Shown piece by piece: positions 15,735 to 23,429 of a DNA stretch of 30,054 nucleotides. This DNA is from an uncultured Clostridia bacterium (GTDB lineage: Bacteria; Bacillota; Clostridia; Lachnospirales; Lachnospiraceae), in NCBI GenBank assembly GCA_946405675.1, contig CAMJIC010000004.1:1-30054 (forward strand). The letters are read 5' to 3'. The position numbers were made by a program, and so were the translations under genes. A model generated the notes under the pieces. That model made no database searches and was not told the origin of the DNA. It saw only the letters and a program-made list of their open reading frames with translations. Position 1 is the stretch's first letter. Every line of letters begins with the position of its first letter.

Positions 15735-17387
15735 ATGAAGAGGCGAATTGTTGTTACGGTTGCAGCAGGTGCGGCTGCGGTATGGATGCTTTCAGGGTTT
15801 GATGCCCCGATGACGGTTCAGGAGCTGAGCGAACGGTCGATGGCGGCGCTTTCAGAGGCCGGCTCCCTGACGATGGATCTGCATGGGGATGCTTCCCTGA
15901 ACCTGCGTATGACGCAGGCAGGAGACAGCGGCGCATCGATGAATATCCCGCTGATCGGCAATGTGTCTGCGGAAACTCAGATTGCCATGGAGCCGTTTCA
16001 GGCGCAGTTTGAGGCAAACTACAAAGGCGAAGCCATGGGGCAGGGAACGGACGGCAGCATGGAGATGTATATCCTGGAAAATGAGGATGGCTCTGCTGAT
16101 GCCTGGCTTGGCACCTATGATGGAGCGGAAGGCCTGGCATGGGAGGCGCAGTCATTGGATGCCGGGCAGCTTTCAGAGGTAAAGAAAGCAGTGCGCTCCA
16201 TGCTTGCCGGGGACACGTCTACGCTGGGCAGCCTCACCATGAATGGCAGCTCAGTGGATCCTGCGGCCCTCGCGCAGATCACGCAGAAGTATCAGGATCA
16301 GCTTATGAACATGGTGAAGCTGTCTCCGGATACCATCATGGTAAACGGAGAGGAGTGTTATCAGGTTACCGCGGATCTGTCGGGGGAGGACATCCTTCCG
16401 ATCATAACGGATCTGGCGGCATCTTCAGGCGGTATCGTGGATGATGCGTCCCGGGAGATCCTGAGCCAGGTTCTGGGCGGAATCAGGATACGCATGGAGT
16501 CGGAGTTTGACGCAAAGACCTGCCTTCCGGTCCAGGCGTATATCGATCTGGGAGGAAGCGATCTGTCTGCGGCCGGCAGCCTCATTGTCTCATCCATGAT
16601 GGGCGGAACAGGGGATGTGAGCGCCAATATCGATGTAAGCGCGCTGAATATGGACTGTTCCTTCACCTTCAATCAGCCCCTCGATGTGACAGTGCCTGAG
16701 GAAGCTCTCGTGGCGGGAGGATCAAGCCAGGTGTATGATCCGGATGAACTGATCGGCTCTCTCCTGACGGGCGGAAATGGAACCGGGACAGGTACGGACG
16801 GACAGCCCATAGGAGGCGGAACCGGAACGGATGGAACCGGCGGTACGGATATCGGCGGATCTGACATTGGCGGATCTGACGGGACCGATGAGACGGAGGA
16901 GGTTCTGACTGAGAATCCGGACGGAAGCTACCATGCGGTCTTTGCGGATTTCAGCGGCAATGTGAAAGAGGCGACGATTCTTCCTCCGGATGGTCTTGCG
17001 CCGTCTTATGCGGCAAGGAACTATATCGCATTTGATAACGACAGGATGACCTATTCCCTCAGGTACTCCATGTATTGCGGGGAAACAGCGCCGGAGACCG
17101 TGGCAAAAAAACTGGATGTTTCCTTTATGGAGGGAAATGCGGATTATTCCGAGGTGACGAAGACAGATGTCATCCAGGCTGCTCTTCCGGACGGGACTCC
17201 TGTGTATTATGGATCAAAGGCATACAAGTATGGGAACTACCGTATGGGGGCTACATGCTGCGCAGTCCAGGCAGGAGACTGGGTCATTTATCTTGAGATT
17301 GAACCGGAGGATGAACATTTTAACTTCCGGGAGGCGACGGAAGCGGAAGTCCTTGCCTATGCGGGACTGGTGAAACCTGAGGCGTAA
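15735..17387 (+). CDS. Secreted protein with Gly/Thr-rich linker, function unknown
   Basis: This 550-residue protein has an N-terminal signal peptide (MKRRIVV, then a hydrophobic Ala/Val-rich stretch to about residue 22) and no lipobox Cys. Residues about 30-340 contain alternating hydrophobic segments and the phrases SLTMDLHGDASLNLRM and DTIMVNGEECYQVTADLSGED. These resemble the beta-sheet lipid-binding LppX/LolA-like or DUF6612 folds; this is by impression only. A low-complexity linker (about 345-395, repeats of GTGT and IGGSD) joins a C-terminal domain (about 396-550). The ATG at 15735 has GGAGG 8 bases upstream; an in-frame GTG at 15726 lies inside that SD. It begins 47 bp after the transporter and ends 19 bp before the rhomboid gene. 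Confidence 0.7.
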   Translation: MKRRIVVTVAAGAAAVWMLSGFDAPMTVQELSERSMAALSEAGSLTMDLHGDASLNLRMTQAGDSGASMNIPLIGNVSAETQIAMEPFQAQFEANYKGEAMGQGTDGSMEMYILENEDGSADAWLGTYDGAEGLAWEAQSLDAGQLSEVKKAVRSMLAGDTSTLGSLTMNGSSVDPAALAQITQKYQDQLMNMVKLSPDTIMVNGEECYQVTADLSGEDILPIITDLAASSGGIVDDASREILSQVLGGIRIRMESEFDAKTCLPVQAYIDLGGSDLSAAGSLIVSSMMGGTGDVSANIDVSALNMDCSFTFNQPLDVTVPEEALVAGGSSQVYDPDELIGSLLTGGNGTGTGTDGQPIGGGTGTDGTGGTDIGGSDIGGSDGTDETEEVLTENPDGSYHAVFADFSGNVKEATILPPDGLAPSYAARNYIAFDNDRMTYSLRYSMYCGETAPETVAKKLDVSFMEGNADYSEVTKTDVIQAALPDGTPVYYGSKAYKYGNYRMGATCCAVQAGDWVIYLEIEPEDEHFNFREATEAEVLAYAGLVKPEA

Positions 17388-17406
17388 CAGACGAGCCGTT
17401 AATAAC

Positions 17407-18024
17407 ATGAACAACTTTGTGGAATTTATGAAAAGCAGGCGCAAGGTCACCCTCATCCTGGTGCTCCTCAACATTGTCATATTTGCTGTGCTTGAGGTGC
17501 TTGGGGATACATACAGCGCGGAGTTTATGGTCCGGCATGGTGCAATGTATACACCGATGGTCCGGGATGGGGAGTACTGGCGGCTGCTGAGCGCGATGTT
17601 CCTGCACTTCGGATTTGAACATCTGGCGTATAATATGTTCAGCCTGTTCTTCCTCGGGGATATCCTGGAGACAATTGTCGGTCCCATTCGATTTCTGGCC
17701 ATTTATCTGGCCGGCGGACTGGGCGGAAACGTGCTGTCGTATGTGATGAGCATCGAGCGCGGAACCTATAAGGTTTCCGCCGGGGCGTCGGGGGCGATCT
17801 TTGCCGTGATGGGCGCATTTTTCTATATTGTGATCCGGAACCGGAAAAACTTTGGAAGGGACGGCATGCGCAGGCTTGGGATGATGGTCGTGCTCATGAT
17901 CATGCAGGGGATTGTTGACCGGGGCGTCGACCAGAGTGCGCATATGGGCGGGATGGCAGCAGGCTTCCTGCTGGGGATCGCGCTGTACCATCCGCGCCGG
18001 AGTGAAATGAAGCAGGCATGGTAG
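17407..18024 (+). CDS. Rhomboid-family intramembrane serine protease
   Basis: This 205-residue, six-helix membrane protein cleaves substrate helices within the bilayer. The catalytic Ser lies in GASGAIFAVMGA (about residue 128) and the catalytic His in QSAHMGGMAAGFLLG (about 178). The loop-1 region GEYWRLLSAMFLHFGFEHLAYNMFSLFFLG is also characteristic. No strong SD precedes the ATG and the upstream stop is only 19 bp away, so translation may depend on coupling to the secreted-protein gene. The C-terminus is short and basic. Its stop codon directly abuts long repeat copy B. The substrate is unknown; the adjacent secreted protein is an obvious but untested candidate. Confidence 0.92.
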   Translation: MNNFVEFMKSRRKVTLILVLLNIVIFAVLEVLGDTYSAEFMVRHGAMYTPMVRDGEYWRLLSAMFLHFGFEHLAYNMFSLFFLGDILETIVGPIRFLAIYLAGGLGGNVLSYVMSIERGTYKVSAGASGAIFAVMGAFFYIVIRNRKNFGRDGMRRLGMMVVLMIMQGIVDRGVDQSAHMGGMAAGFLLGIALYHPRRSEMKQAW

Positions 18025-18143
18025 ACAGCCTGAAGCACTTGCTGCGGAGGGCATATGAAAGTGTAAGGAAGTGGCATCGGGCAATTCAGGATTTGAAGCA
18101 TCGTCCGATGCGTAATTGTCCAGAACAGGTTCTGAGCAGTTAC
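18024..18143 (+). repeat. Interspersed repeat family 1, long copy B
   Basis: It starts at GACAGCCTGAAGCACTTGC, which shares its first base with the last base of the rhomboid stop codon, and ends at GAACAGGTTCTGAGCAGTTAC. Relative to copy C it lacks the first dozen bases. The internal hairpin (GCATCGG...CCGATGC) and the terminal palindrome are present with several substitutions. It occupies most of the gap to the HIT gene. Confidence 0.85.
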
Positions 18144-18210
18144 CAGTCCTGACCATTTTGCAGCGGGAGCTGCAGCAGTGGATCAAAGAAAACCAAGGAG
18201 GATAATAGAG

Positions 18211-18624
18211 ATGAAAGACTGTAATTGTATCTTCTGTAAGATTGCAGGCGGGGAAATCCCGGCTGCGACACTGTACGAGGATGAGGGATTCCGCGTGATC
18301 CTTGACGTGAATCCGGCATCAAAGGGGCATTGCCTGATCCTGCCGAAGGAGCATTACGCGAATCTGTTTGAGATTCCGGCGGAACTGCTCCAGCGTGCAG
18401 CGGTCGTCGCGAAGAAGCTTGCGCCGAAGCTTACAGGCGGACTGCATGCATCGGGGCTGAATGTGGTTCAGAACAATGGTGAGAGTGCCGGGCAGACGGT
18501 GCCCCATTTCCACATCCACCTGATCCCGCGGTACGATGGCGATAATATGAAGCTTGGATGGATACCGGGCAAGCTGACGGAAGCGGACAGGGATGAGATC
18601 CTGGGCTGTTTTAAAGCGGACTGA
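18211..18624 (+). CDS. HIT-family nucleotide hydrolase/transferase
   Basis: This 137-residue histidine-triad protein has the active-site motif HFHIHLIPR (about residue 98) and the N-terminal CIFCKIAGGEIPA, the usual zinc-ribbon-like start of bacterial Hint proteins. KGHCLILPKEHYANLFE is also family-typical. Such enzymes hydrolyse AMP-lysine or other nucleoside phosphoramidates in the cytoplasm; the physiological substrate is not known. The ATG at 18211 has GGAGG 9 bases upstream; an in-frame GTG at 18178 has no SD. It is a single gene after repeat copy B, convergent with the cyclo-ligase gene. Confidence 0.93.
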   Translation: MKDCNCIFCKIAGGEIPAATLYEDEGFRVILDVNPASKGHCLILPKEHYANLFEIPAELLQRAAVVAKKLAPKLTGGLHASGLNVVQNNGESAGQTVPHFHIHLIPRYDGDNMKLGWIPGKLTEADRDEILGCFKAD

Positions 18625-18657
18625 CAGCGGTTAACCGCATATGCCGCTGTGAAGTCC
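18618..18657. terminator. Hairpin between convergent HIT and cyclo-ligase genes
   Basis: GGACT plus ACAGCGG (18618-18630) pairs with CCGCTGT plus AGTCC (18644-18657), with small bulges and a 13-base loop. The HIT stop codon lies inside the left arm. It lacks a clear T-run, so it is at best a weak bidirectional terminator. Confidence 0.4.
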
Positions 18658-18712
18658 TTCAAAGGGAAACAGAATTCGTTCGCGGGTATCATGCGATGCG
18701 GCCGGGTTACAT

Positions 18713-19297
18713 TCACCATATCGTTTCGCGGTCTGTTACCAGGAGCTGCGGGCGGATGTCTGTGTCTTCGTGGGGAAGGCTGTCAAAGACCTGAAAATGG
18801 AATGCGGCGGCAATGACTGTACGCGCGGGATGCAGCTGCAGGTAGCGGTCATAATACCCGCCGCCATATCCGATCCGGTTTAAGAACCGGTCAAACGCGA
18901 CGCCCGGCATGAGGATGAGCGCATGCGATGCCTCTGAATCCATGCACGGGCACAGTTCCGGATCCGGTTCCGGGATATGGTACTTCGACCGGCTGGCGTG
19001 GACATGGTCGAAGGAATCTATTCCATAGAAATGCATGCGCTTCCCCTCCACCCGGGGGAGCGCAGTTTTTTTTCCATCGCTCAGGCATCGCTCGATCAGC
19101 GCCCGGGTCTGGACTTCCCCGGGGAGGTCCATGTAGGCAAAGACAACCTCCGCGCTGCGGTACAGGTCGAGCTCCAGAATCCGGGAAACGATCCGGCTGC
19201 TCATCTGAGAAAGCCGATGGGGGGCGCATGTAAGATACTCCCGCCGCTTTGATGCGACGATCCTGCGAAAATGATCCTTTTGCCCAGCCAGATCCAT
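18713..19297 (-). CDS. 5-formyltetrahydrofolate cyclo-ligase
   Basis: This 194-residue enzyme converts 5-formyl-THF to 5,10-methenyl-THF with ATP. Family signatures are an N-terminal KRREYL basic motif and the C-terminal GYGGGYYDRYL (about residue 144) that binds the phosphate and folate. LILMPGVAFDRFLNRIGYGGG precisely fits the family consensus. The ATG at 19297 has GGAGG 10 bases upstream; the extension to 19369 would read through the family 2 inverted repeat and is rejected. It is a single gene convergent with the HIT gene. It may support one-carbon metabolism, but no other folate genes are in view. Confidence 0.93.
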   Translation of the reverse strand: MDLAGQKDHFRRIVASKRREYLTCAPHRLSQMSSRIVSRILELDLYRSAEVVFAYMDLPGEVQTRALIERCLSDGKKTALPRVEGKRMHFYGIDSFDHVHASRSKYHIPEPDPELCPCMDSEASHALILMPGVAFDRFLNRIGYGGGYYDRYLQLHPARTVIAAAFHFQVFDSLPHEDTDIRPQLLVTDRETIW

Positions 19298-19333
19298 GGG
19301 TACGATTCCTCCGTTACATGTTTCGCCCTTGGA

Positions 19334-19408
19334 GTTACAAGTCACACCCCCGCCAGCGGGCGCACTCACAGGCCGCCCGCTGGCGGGGGTGTGACTTAGG
19401 ATCTGTTA
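19334..19408. repeat. Interspersed repeat family 2, full copy
   Basis: A perfect 23-bp inverted repeat (19339-19361 with 19375-19397) starts AAGTCACACCCCCGCC and ends GGCGGGGGTGTGACTT, with a 13-base loop. GTTAC occurs just outside on the left, and GTTAC again 6 bases outside on the right (with TAGGATCT between). It is the most complete copy in the window. It lies in the cyclo-ligase leader. Confidence 0.85.
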
Positions 19409-19411
19409 CAG

Positions 19412-19539
19412 AATAACTTGTACATCTGACTTGTCCAAACGCTCATCTGCTGCGTTGGAAAGCCTCGCCGTAGCCCGCTACGGCTGCGTTTTCCTCCTTG
19501 CATATGAACGTTTGTCCTGCGTCATATGTACAAGTTATT
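19412..19539. repeat. 128-bp MITE-like inverted-repeat element
   Basis: The outer arms AATAACTTGTACAT (19412-19425) and ATGTACAAGTTATT (19526-19539) are perfectly complementary. Complementarity continues imperfectly inward to about 36 bases per side (AACGCTCAT against ATGAACGTT). The centre holds a second perfect hairpin, GCCGTAGC-CC-GCTACGGC. It has no coding potential. The structure fits a small non-autonomous mobile element or a large structured RNA; no transposase in the window has matching ends. Confidence 0.75.
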
Positions 19540-19885
19540 TCTGAACAGCTCCTTATAATCCTCTGCAAAAAATATCCTCCGGAACATCTCTGAACCTATT
19601 CCCAAGAGGAAAAGAAACGTGTAAAATAGTATACGTCTTAATCCTGTTTCTGTGAAGGAAGCAGGCGGAAGGCGGAATGTATTTTTATACACAGATTCGA
19701 ATGCAGACGAGTGCATTTCAATGTGTGAAAGGGTTTTGGGTGACAGGCATTCTGCTTTCAGCCTTGCGGATTCAGGACAGAGGTCATGCTCCCAATCGTG
19801 ATCGAAGTCCGGGCCGGTTTCATGATCAGGGCGGGTTTAAGAAGGAGCAGCAGTTCTACTGTTATTTGGAAAGGGAGGTAAATGA
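19540..19885 (+). other. Long gap upstream of the aquaporin gene, nothing firm
   Basis: About 345 bp without a supported gene. It starts with CTGAACAGC, a half-site of family 1. Short open frames here have no SD and no recognisable product. The aquaporin promoter is presumably inside, but I could not find a pair of boxes with good spacing. Confidence 0.4.
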
Positions 19886-20554
19886 ATGACAGAAGGGGTG
19901 AGAAAATATCTTGCGGAATTTATCGGCACATTTGTTCTGGTCCTGGTTGCCTGCGGCGTTGCTGCGGTGACTGGGTGCAGCGCGGAAGCAAATGCGTCGT
20001 ATATCCTGACCGCGCTCGCGTTTGGATTGGTCATTGTGGCGATGGCATACTCCATCGGTAATGTGTCCGGCTGCCACATCAATCCGGCGGTTTCTGTCGG
20101 TGTTCTTCTGAACGGCGGTATGACTGTGACAGACTTCATTGGTTACATCGCAGCGCAGTTCCTCGGTGCAATCTGCGGAGCAGCCGTCCTTCGTGGCCTG
20201 ATTGGTACGGAGCTTGGGCTTGGCTGCAACGGACTGTATGATGGCAGCGTTGCGAAATCGTTGATCGTCGAGATCATTCTGACCTGCATCTTTGTTCTTG
20301 CAGTGCTTGGGGCAACCTCCAAGATCGAGAACAGCCATGTTGCAGGGCTGGTGATCGGCGGATCGCTGACACTGGTGCACCTGTTCGGGATTTATTTTAC
20401 CGGAACCAGCGTGAACCCGGCCCGTTCCTTCGGACCGGCGCTGCTGCTGGGCGGTGACAGCCTGAAGGTTGTATGGGTGTTCATCGTAGGCCCGATGATC
20501 GGCGGAGTAGTTGCAGCGCTGATCTGGAAACTGATTGGCGGCGCAGAGGAGTAA
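19886..20554 (+). CDS. Aquaporin (MIP family, AqpZ-like)
   Basis: This 222-residue, six-helix membrane channel has both pore motifs: NPA in SGCHINPAVSVG (about residue 68) and NPAR in GTSVNPARSFGPALL (about 176). The selectivity-filter positions look like the water-specific set, with Phe in LAFGLVIVAM, His in LTLVHLFG and Arg after the second NPA. A water channel is therefore favoured over a glycerol facilitator. GGGAGG lies 7 bases upstream of the ATG. It stands alone, with a strong terminator 170 bp beyond the stop. Confidence 0.93.
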   Translation: MTEGVRKYLAEFIGTFVLVLVACGVAAVTGCSAEANASYILTALAFGLVIVAMAYSIGNVSGCHINPAVSVGVLLNGGMTVTDFIGYIAAQFLGAICGAAVLRGLIGTELGLGCNGLYDGSVAKSLIVEIILTCIFVLAVLGATSKIENSHVAGLVIGGSLTLVHLFGIYFTGTSVNPARSFGPALLLGGDSLKVVWVFIVGPMIGGVVAALIWKLIGGAEE

Positions 20555-20727
20555 TATATTTGATTGAGTATCAGGCGTTTCCAGATCATCGATGAGTATT
20601 CTGGAGCTTGGTCAGGCGGTTAAGGCGGATGCGGTCTTTGTAAGGGCGAAGATCCTCCGCCCGCCTGGGGGGATTGGTGAACGAACAAGAACAGAGAAGC
20701 AATTGCAGGAAACCCTGAAATTCAGAA

Positions 20728-20763
20728 CGGGTGCCACGCTTGCGTGGCACCCGGCTCTTTTTT
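20728..20763 (+). terminator. Rho-independent terminator downstream of the aquaporin gene
   Basis: A 12-bp perfect stem, CGGGTGCCACGC (20728-20739) / GCGTGGCACCCG (20742-20753), is followed by GCTCTTTTTT. Between the aquaporin stop and this hairpin (20555-20727) I see no convincing gene. Confidence 0.88.
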
Positions 20764-20835
20764 GTGTGAACGCTTCCTGTTTGCGGAACCCTGTGCGCTT
20801 GCAGGGATGCAATTGCGACAGATTTCCTGCGGGTT

Positions 20836-20997
20836 TTATTTGCTTTCCAGTGCTTCGGTAATCGTCTTGATGTCTCTGGTAATCTTCTCTATTGCTTTCT
20901 GGACATCTCCGGCCTGTAACATTTCGAGAATGTCATTCAATCGATCTCTTTCTCTCATAAGATCCGCGATTGTCCTTAATTCCATTTCTTCCTCCAT
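20836..20997 (-). CDS. 53-residue coiled-coil-like small protein
   Basis: The ATG at 20997 has GGAGG 8 bases upstream, and the frame runs 53 codons to a TAA. The product begins MEEEMELRTIADLMRERDRL and ends ITEALESK. It is highly charged, with heptad-like spacing of Leu, Ile and Met, no Cys, no Pro and no membrane segment. A short helical or coiled-coil protein is therefore likely. I do not recognise a family. A family 1 palindrome lies just upstream and the IS element beyond it; before that insertion this gene would have followed the FHA gene on the same strand. The strong SD and protein-like composition make a real gene likely. Confidence 0.65.
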   Translation of the reverse strand: MEEEMELRTIADLMRERDRLNDILEMLQAGDVQKAIEKITRDIKTITEALESK

Positions 20998-21025
20998 CCT
21001 TCCAGCCTCCTTTCGCTGACGAATC

Positions 21026-21060
21026 GCAATTGTTCAGAACCTTGTTCCTGAACAGTTACG
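21026..21060. repeat. Family 1 short palindrome upstream of the 53-residue gene
   Basis: CGCAATTGTTCAG and CTGAACAGTTACG form a 13-bp inverted repeat with two mismatches around a 9-base centre. It is the same core as at 10959-10990. Confidence 0.7.
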
Positions 21061-21099
21061 ATTATTTTACTATGGAGGCAGGTTCTGTTCAATTTTTCA

Positions 21100-21108
21100 G
21101 GGGCGAGG
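21100..21108. repeat. Left target site duplication of the IS element
   Basis: GGGGCGAGG is repeated exactly at 23550-23558, directly outside the two inverted ends of the element. Confidence 0.75.
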
Positions 21109-21154
21109 GATAGGGTAAAAGCACTTTCGGAATAGTAAGCGTAGAAAGGGACCA

Positions 21155-21941
21155 TTGAGGGTTCCACCTTTGGATGTGATCAGATTTGCTGATGTGATTA
21201 TAGCACCTCTGGTCTTGCTTTTCTATTCCTGGATGTCGCCGACGAAGAGCTCCATCTTCCGCAGCATACAGAGGCTCATCGTCGGCGTCGATGCACTCAT
21301 CACATCTTTCATCCTCCTGGATCTGTATCTGGACTCACTGCTTCGCAGAGAGTCCACGTTGATTCCTTTCTCCGGGACTTCCTCACGCTCTGCGGAAGCC
21401 AAGAAGCTTTCGCGGCATATCCTCACTCCCTCTGGTCGCTCCGGTATTCCACGGTCTTCTTTGACTTCCTTGGTCCCCGGCGTTCCTGCGTCTTGCCGAC
21501 GGGGAAGCAGGTTTCTTTCTTCTTCCCACCGTCTGCCTTCCCATGATACGCCGGGGACGCCGATGGGTTCGCCCTTCCTGAACCTTCTGCCTCTGAAAAA
21601 GCAGGTGGCTGTTTCTGCCTTTGATTTCCCTCAGAGGTTGTTCCAAGATCCAAAGCCTGAGGTTTTTATCCCAGCCACCGGCTCCGCCGGAGCCGGCCCT
21701 GTCCTTGACAGCGTAGGGAAGCAGCGCTACGCTGGCTTCTCCGCCGGCTCGCTCTGGGAAAGGTTGTTCCTGAGTCCTTTGCCGTCGGTACGGCTCCTCC
21801 AGCGCTGCTTTCCCATGCTGTCAAGGATGGCGTCCGTTTTTGATTCCTTTCTCCGCGCCTGCCTTGTAATGGACGGGGCGGATAGCTTTGTCCTTTTATG
21901 GTCTTCGCGGGACGGGCACAAGGCAGGCACCTCATTCTACT
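21155..21941. other. Unexplained 0.79-kb cargo inside the IS element
   Basis: No recognisable protein is encoded. Open frames on both strands are low-complexity and lack ribosome binding sites. The DNA is rich in inverted repeats. These include CCTTGACAGCGTAGGGAAGC near 21704 facing GCTTTCCCATGCTGTCAAGG near 21807, the palindrome CCGGCTCCGCCGGAGCCGG near 21678, and GGACTC/GAGTCC near 21333. GGTTGTTCC followed by CC...TTTGCC-like text occurs twice near 21638 and 21760. It could be a structured RNA, a decayed passenger gene or a regulatory end region. Confidence 0.45.
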
Positions 21942-23429
21942 TTATATTGCATTCTCCAGAAAATCCCTCATCCACTTCATGTTCTTCAGGCTGATTCCGG
22001 GAATCTGCAGCTCTTTTACATCCTCGTATGCCCCGGACCGGTTTCTCCGGTACTCCCGGATCATCCTATCCTTCTCTTCCTGTTCTTCCCTGCCTCTTTT
22101 CTTCTTTTCCTGCTTCTCCTTATACCGAAGAAGATCCATCACCTTCCCGTCATTCTCGCGGTATGCCCGCAAATGGGACATCTGGTCGCATCCCTTCTCG
22201 CTCCAGCCCATCGGACGGCTGCTCATCCTTGCACTCAGGATATGGCTGACCTGTCCCTCCGCGCAGCACTTCCAACAGCCTCCCCTTTCTTCAACCCGTG
22301 TCATGATCCCATCCCACTGGTTTATGAAGTAACGGTATGCCTTCTTTACTGCTTCTGCCTTGCTTTCGCTTTCTGTCGCCGCAAGTATCCTTCCATAGAT
22401 GTTTCCCAGTTCCTTCCGGTTTCCTGCGTTCAGTGCTTCCCAGATCTCACTTTTCGCATCATCTGCACTATCCTCCAGGTGGGCCACCGATTCGTTGACA
22501 TACTTCATCATGTGGAACCGGTCCAGAACGAATCTGCTTTTGATCAGGATCTGTGTCCCGGCTTTGATCCATTGGGCTCCGTCACCGGCAATGTAGATCC
22601 TCTCCAGCTCATCGGTGTCATATGTCTTTTCGATATAGTCCGCCACTTCCTGCCAGAAGTATTCATTCTCCAGGCTGCCTTTATGTGTCCCGCTGAATAC
22701 ATGCTTCCCTATCAGGCGGTAACGGTGTTTCCCCTTTGCCTGCTGTTTCTCACTGGCTTCATCGTATATATCTTCATACAGCACGATCAGTTTTGAGAGG
22801 ATCGTGTTGTTTTTGTTCCCGTTTTCGTCCTTCTCCAGATCTCCTTTTCTCTGATGGAACTGTGCCACCACATGGTCCTCGTCCGCTACGATATGCAGGT
22901 ACCGGAGTTTCTTCTTTTCCTTTTGCTCTTTTACCGGTTCGCTGAAGTCCAGGCCATGCACCCATTCCTTGACTGCCTGCTTTGTGATCTTGTCCTTTGG
23001 ACTGGCCGCCCGCCCACCTTTTGCATAGCTGCTTTCCAAAGCTTCTTCCAGTATCCGGGCTATACATTCGGTTGTCACCCGATCATGCCTCCCGATCCCC
23101 AGCAGACGATCAAGCAGGCATACGTATTTCCCCGTCTCCAGATCTTTGTAGCCGGTTCTCCTGAAGTGCAGCACTCCCATGGAACAGAGCAGTTCCTTCT
23201 GCTGATTTTTTCTCTCAACATGGTACCTGGTGCTCCTGCCCGGCAGATCCCTCAGCTCACGATCTGTCTGCTCCAGCAATTCCTCAATCATATGTAGCCC
23301 AAGCTGGAGCAACCGGTCTCTGACATCTTTTATCAGGTCATTCAGATCGCCTGTTCCTTCCAGTATCCTGTCATACAGTCTGTAAACTTCGGGGGTGTCT
23401 TTTTCAAGAAACTGTTTTATACTGTCCAT
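21942..23429 (-). CDS. ISLre2-family (UPF0236) transposase
   Basis: The protein is 495 residues from the ATG at 23429, which follows AAAGGAAG by 9 bases; an in-frame TTG extension to 23465 is less likely. The N-terminal region is helical (MDSIKQFLE, RELRDLPGRSTRYHVERK). The core contains the acidic pair typical of this family: LHIVADEDHVVAQFH and IYIAGDGAQWIK followed by KSRFVLDRFHMMKYV. A C-terminal Cys/Gly segment (GGCWKCCAEGQVSHILSARMSSRPMGWS) is also characteristic. The frame is uninterrupted, so the enzyme may be active. It is transcribed in the same direction as the upstream FHA gene. Confidence 0.92.
   Translation of the reverse strand: MDSIKQFLEKDTPEVYRLYDRILEGTGDLNDLIKDVRDRLLQLGLHMIEELLEQTDRELRDLPGRSTRYHVERKNQQKELLCSMGVLHFRRTGYKDLETGKYVCLLDRLLGIGRHDRVTTECIARILEEALESSYAKGGRAASPKDKITKQAVKEWVHGLDFSEPVKEQKEKKKLRYLHIVADEDHVVAQFHQRKGDLEKDENGNKNNTILSKLIVLYEDIYDEASEKQQAKGKHRYRLIGKHVFSGTHKGSLENEYFWQEVADYIEKTYDTDELERIYIAGDGAQWIKAGTQILIKSRFVLDRFHMMKYVNESVAHLEDSADDAKSEIWEALNAGNRKELGNIYGRILAATESESKAEAVKKAYRYFINQWDGIMTRVEERGGCWKCCAEGQVSHILSARMSSRPMGWSEKGCDQMSHLRAYRENDGKVMDLLRYKEKQEKKKRGREEQEEKDRMIREYRRNRSGAYEDVKELQIPGISLKNMKWMRDFLENAI

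Noticed and set aside
20592..20861. An 89-codon frame after the aquaporin gene
   Set aside because: It spans the strong terminator hairpin and has no ribosome binding site.
21155..21994. A 279-codon + strand frame across the IS cargo
   Set aside because: It runs into the transposase gene on the opposite strand, is low complexity and lacks a ribosome binding site.
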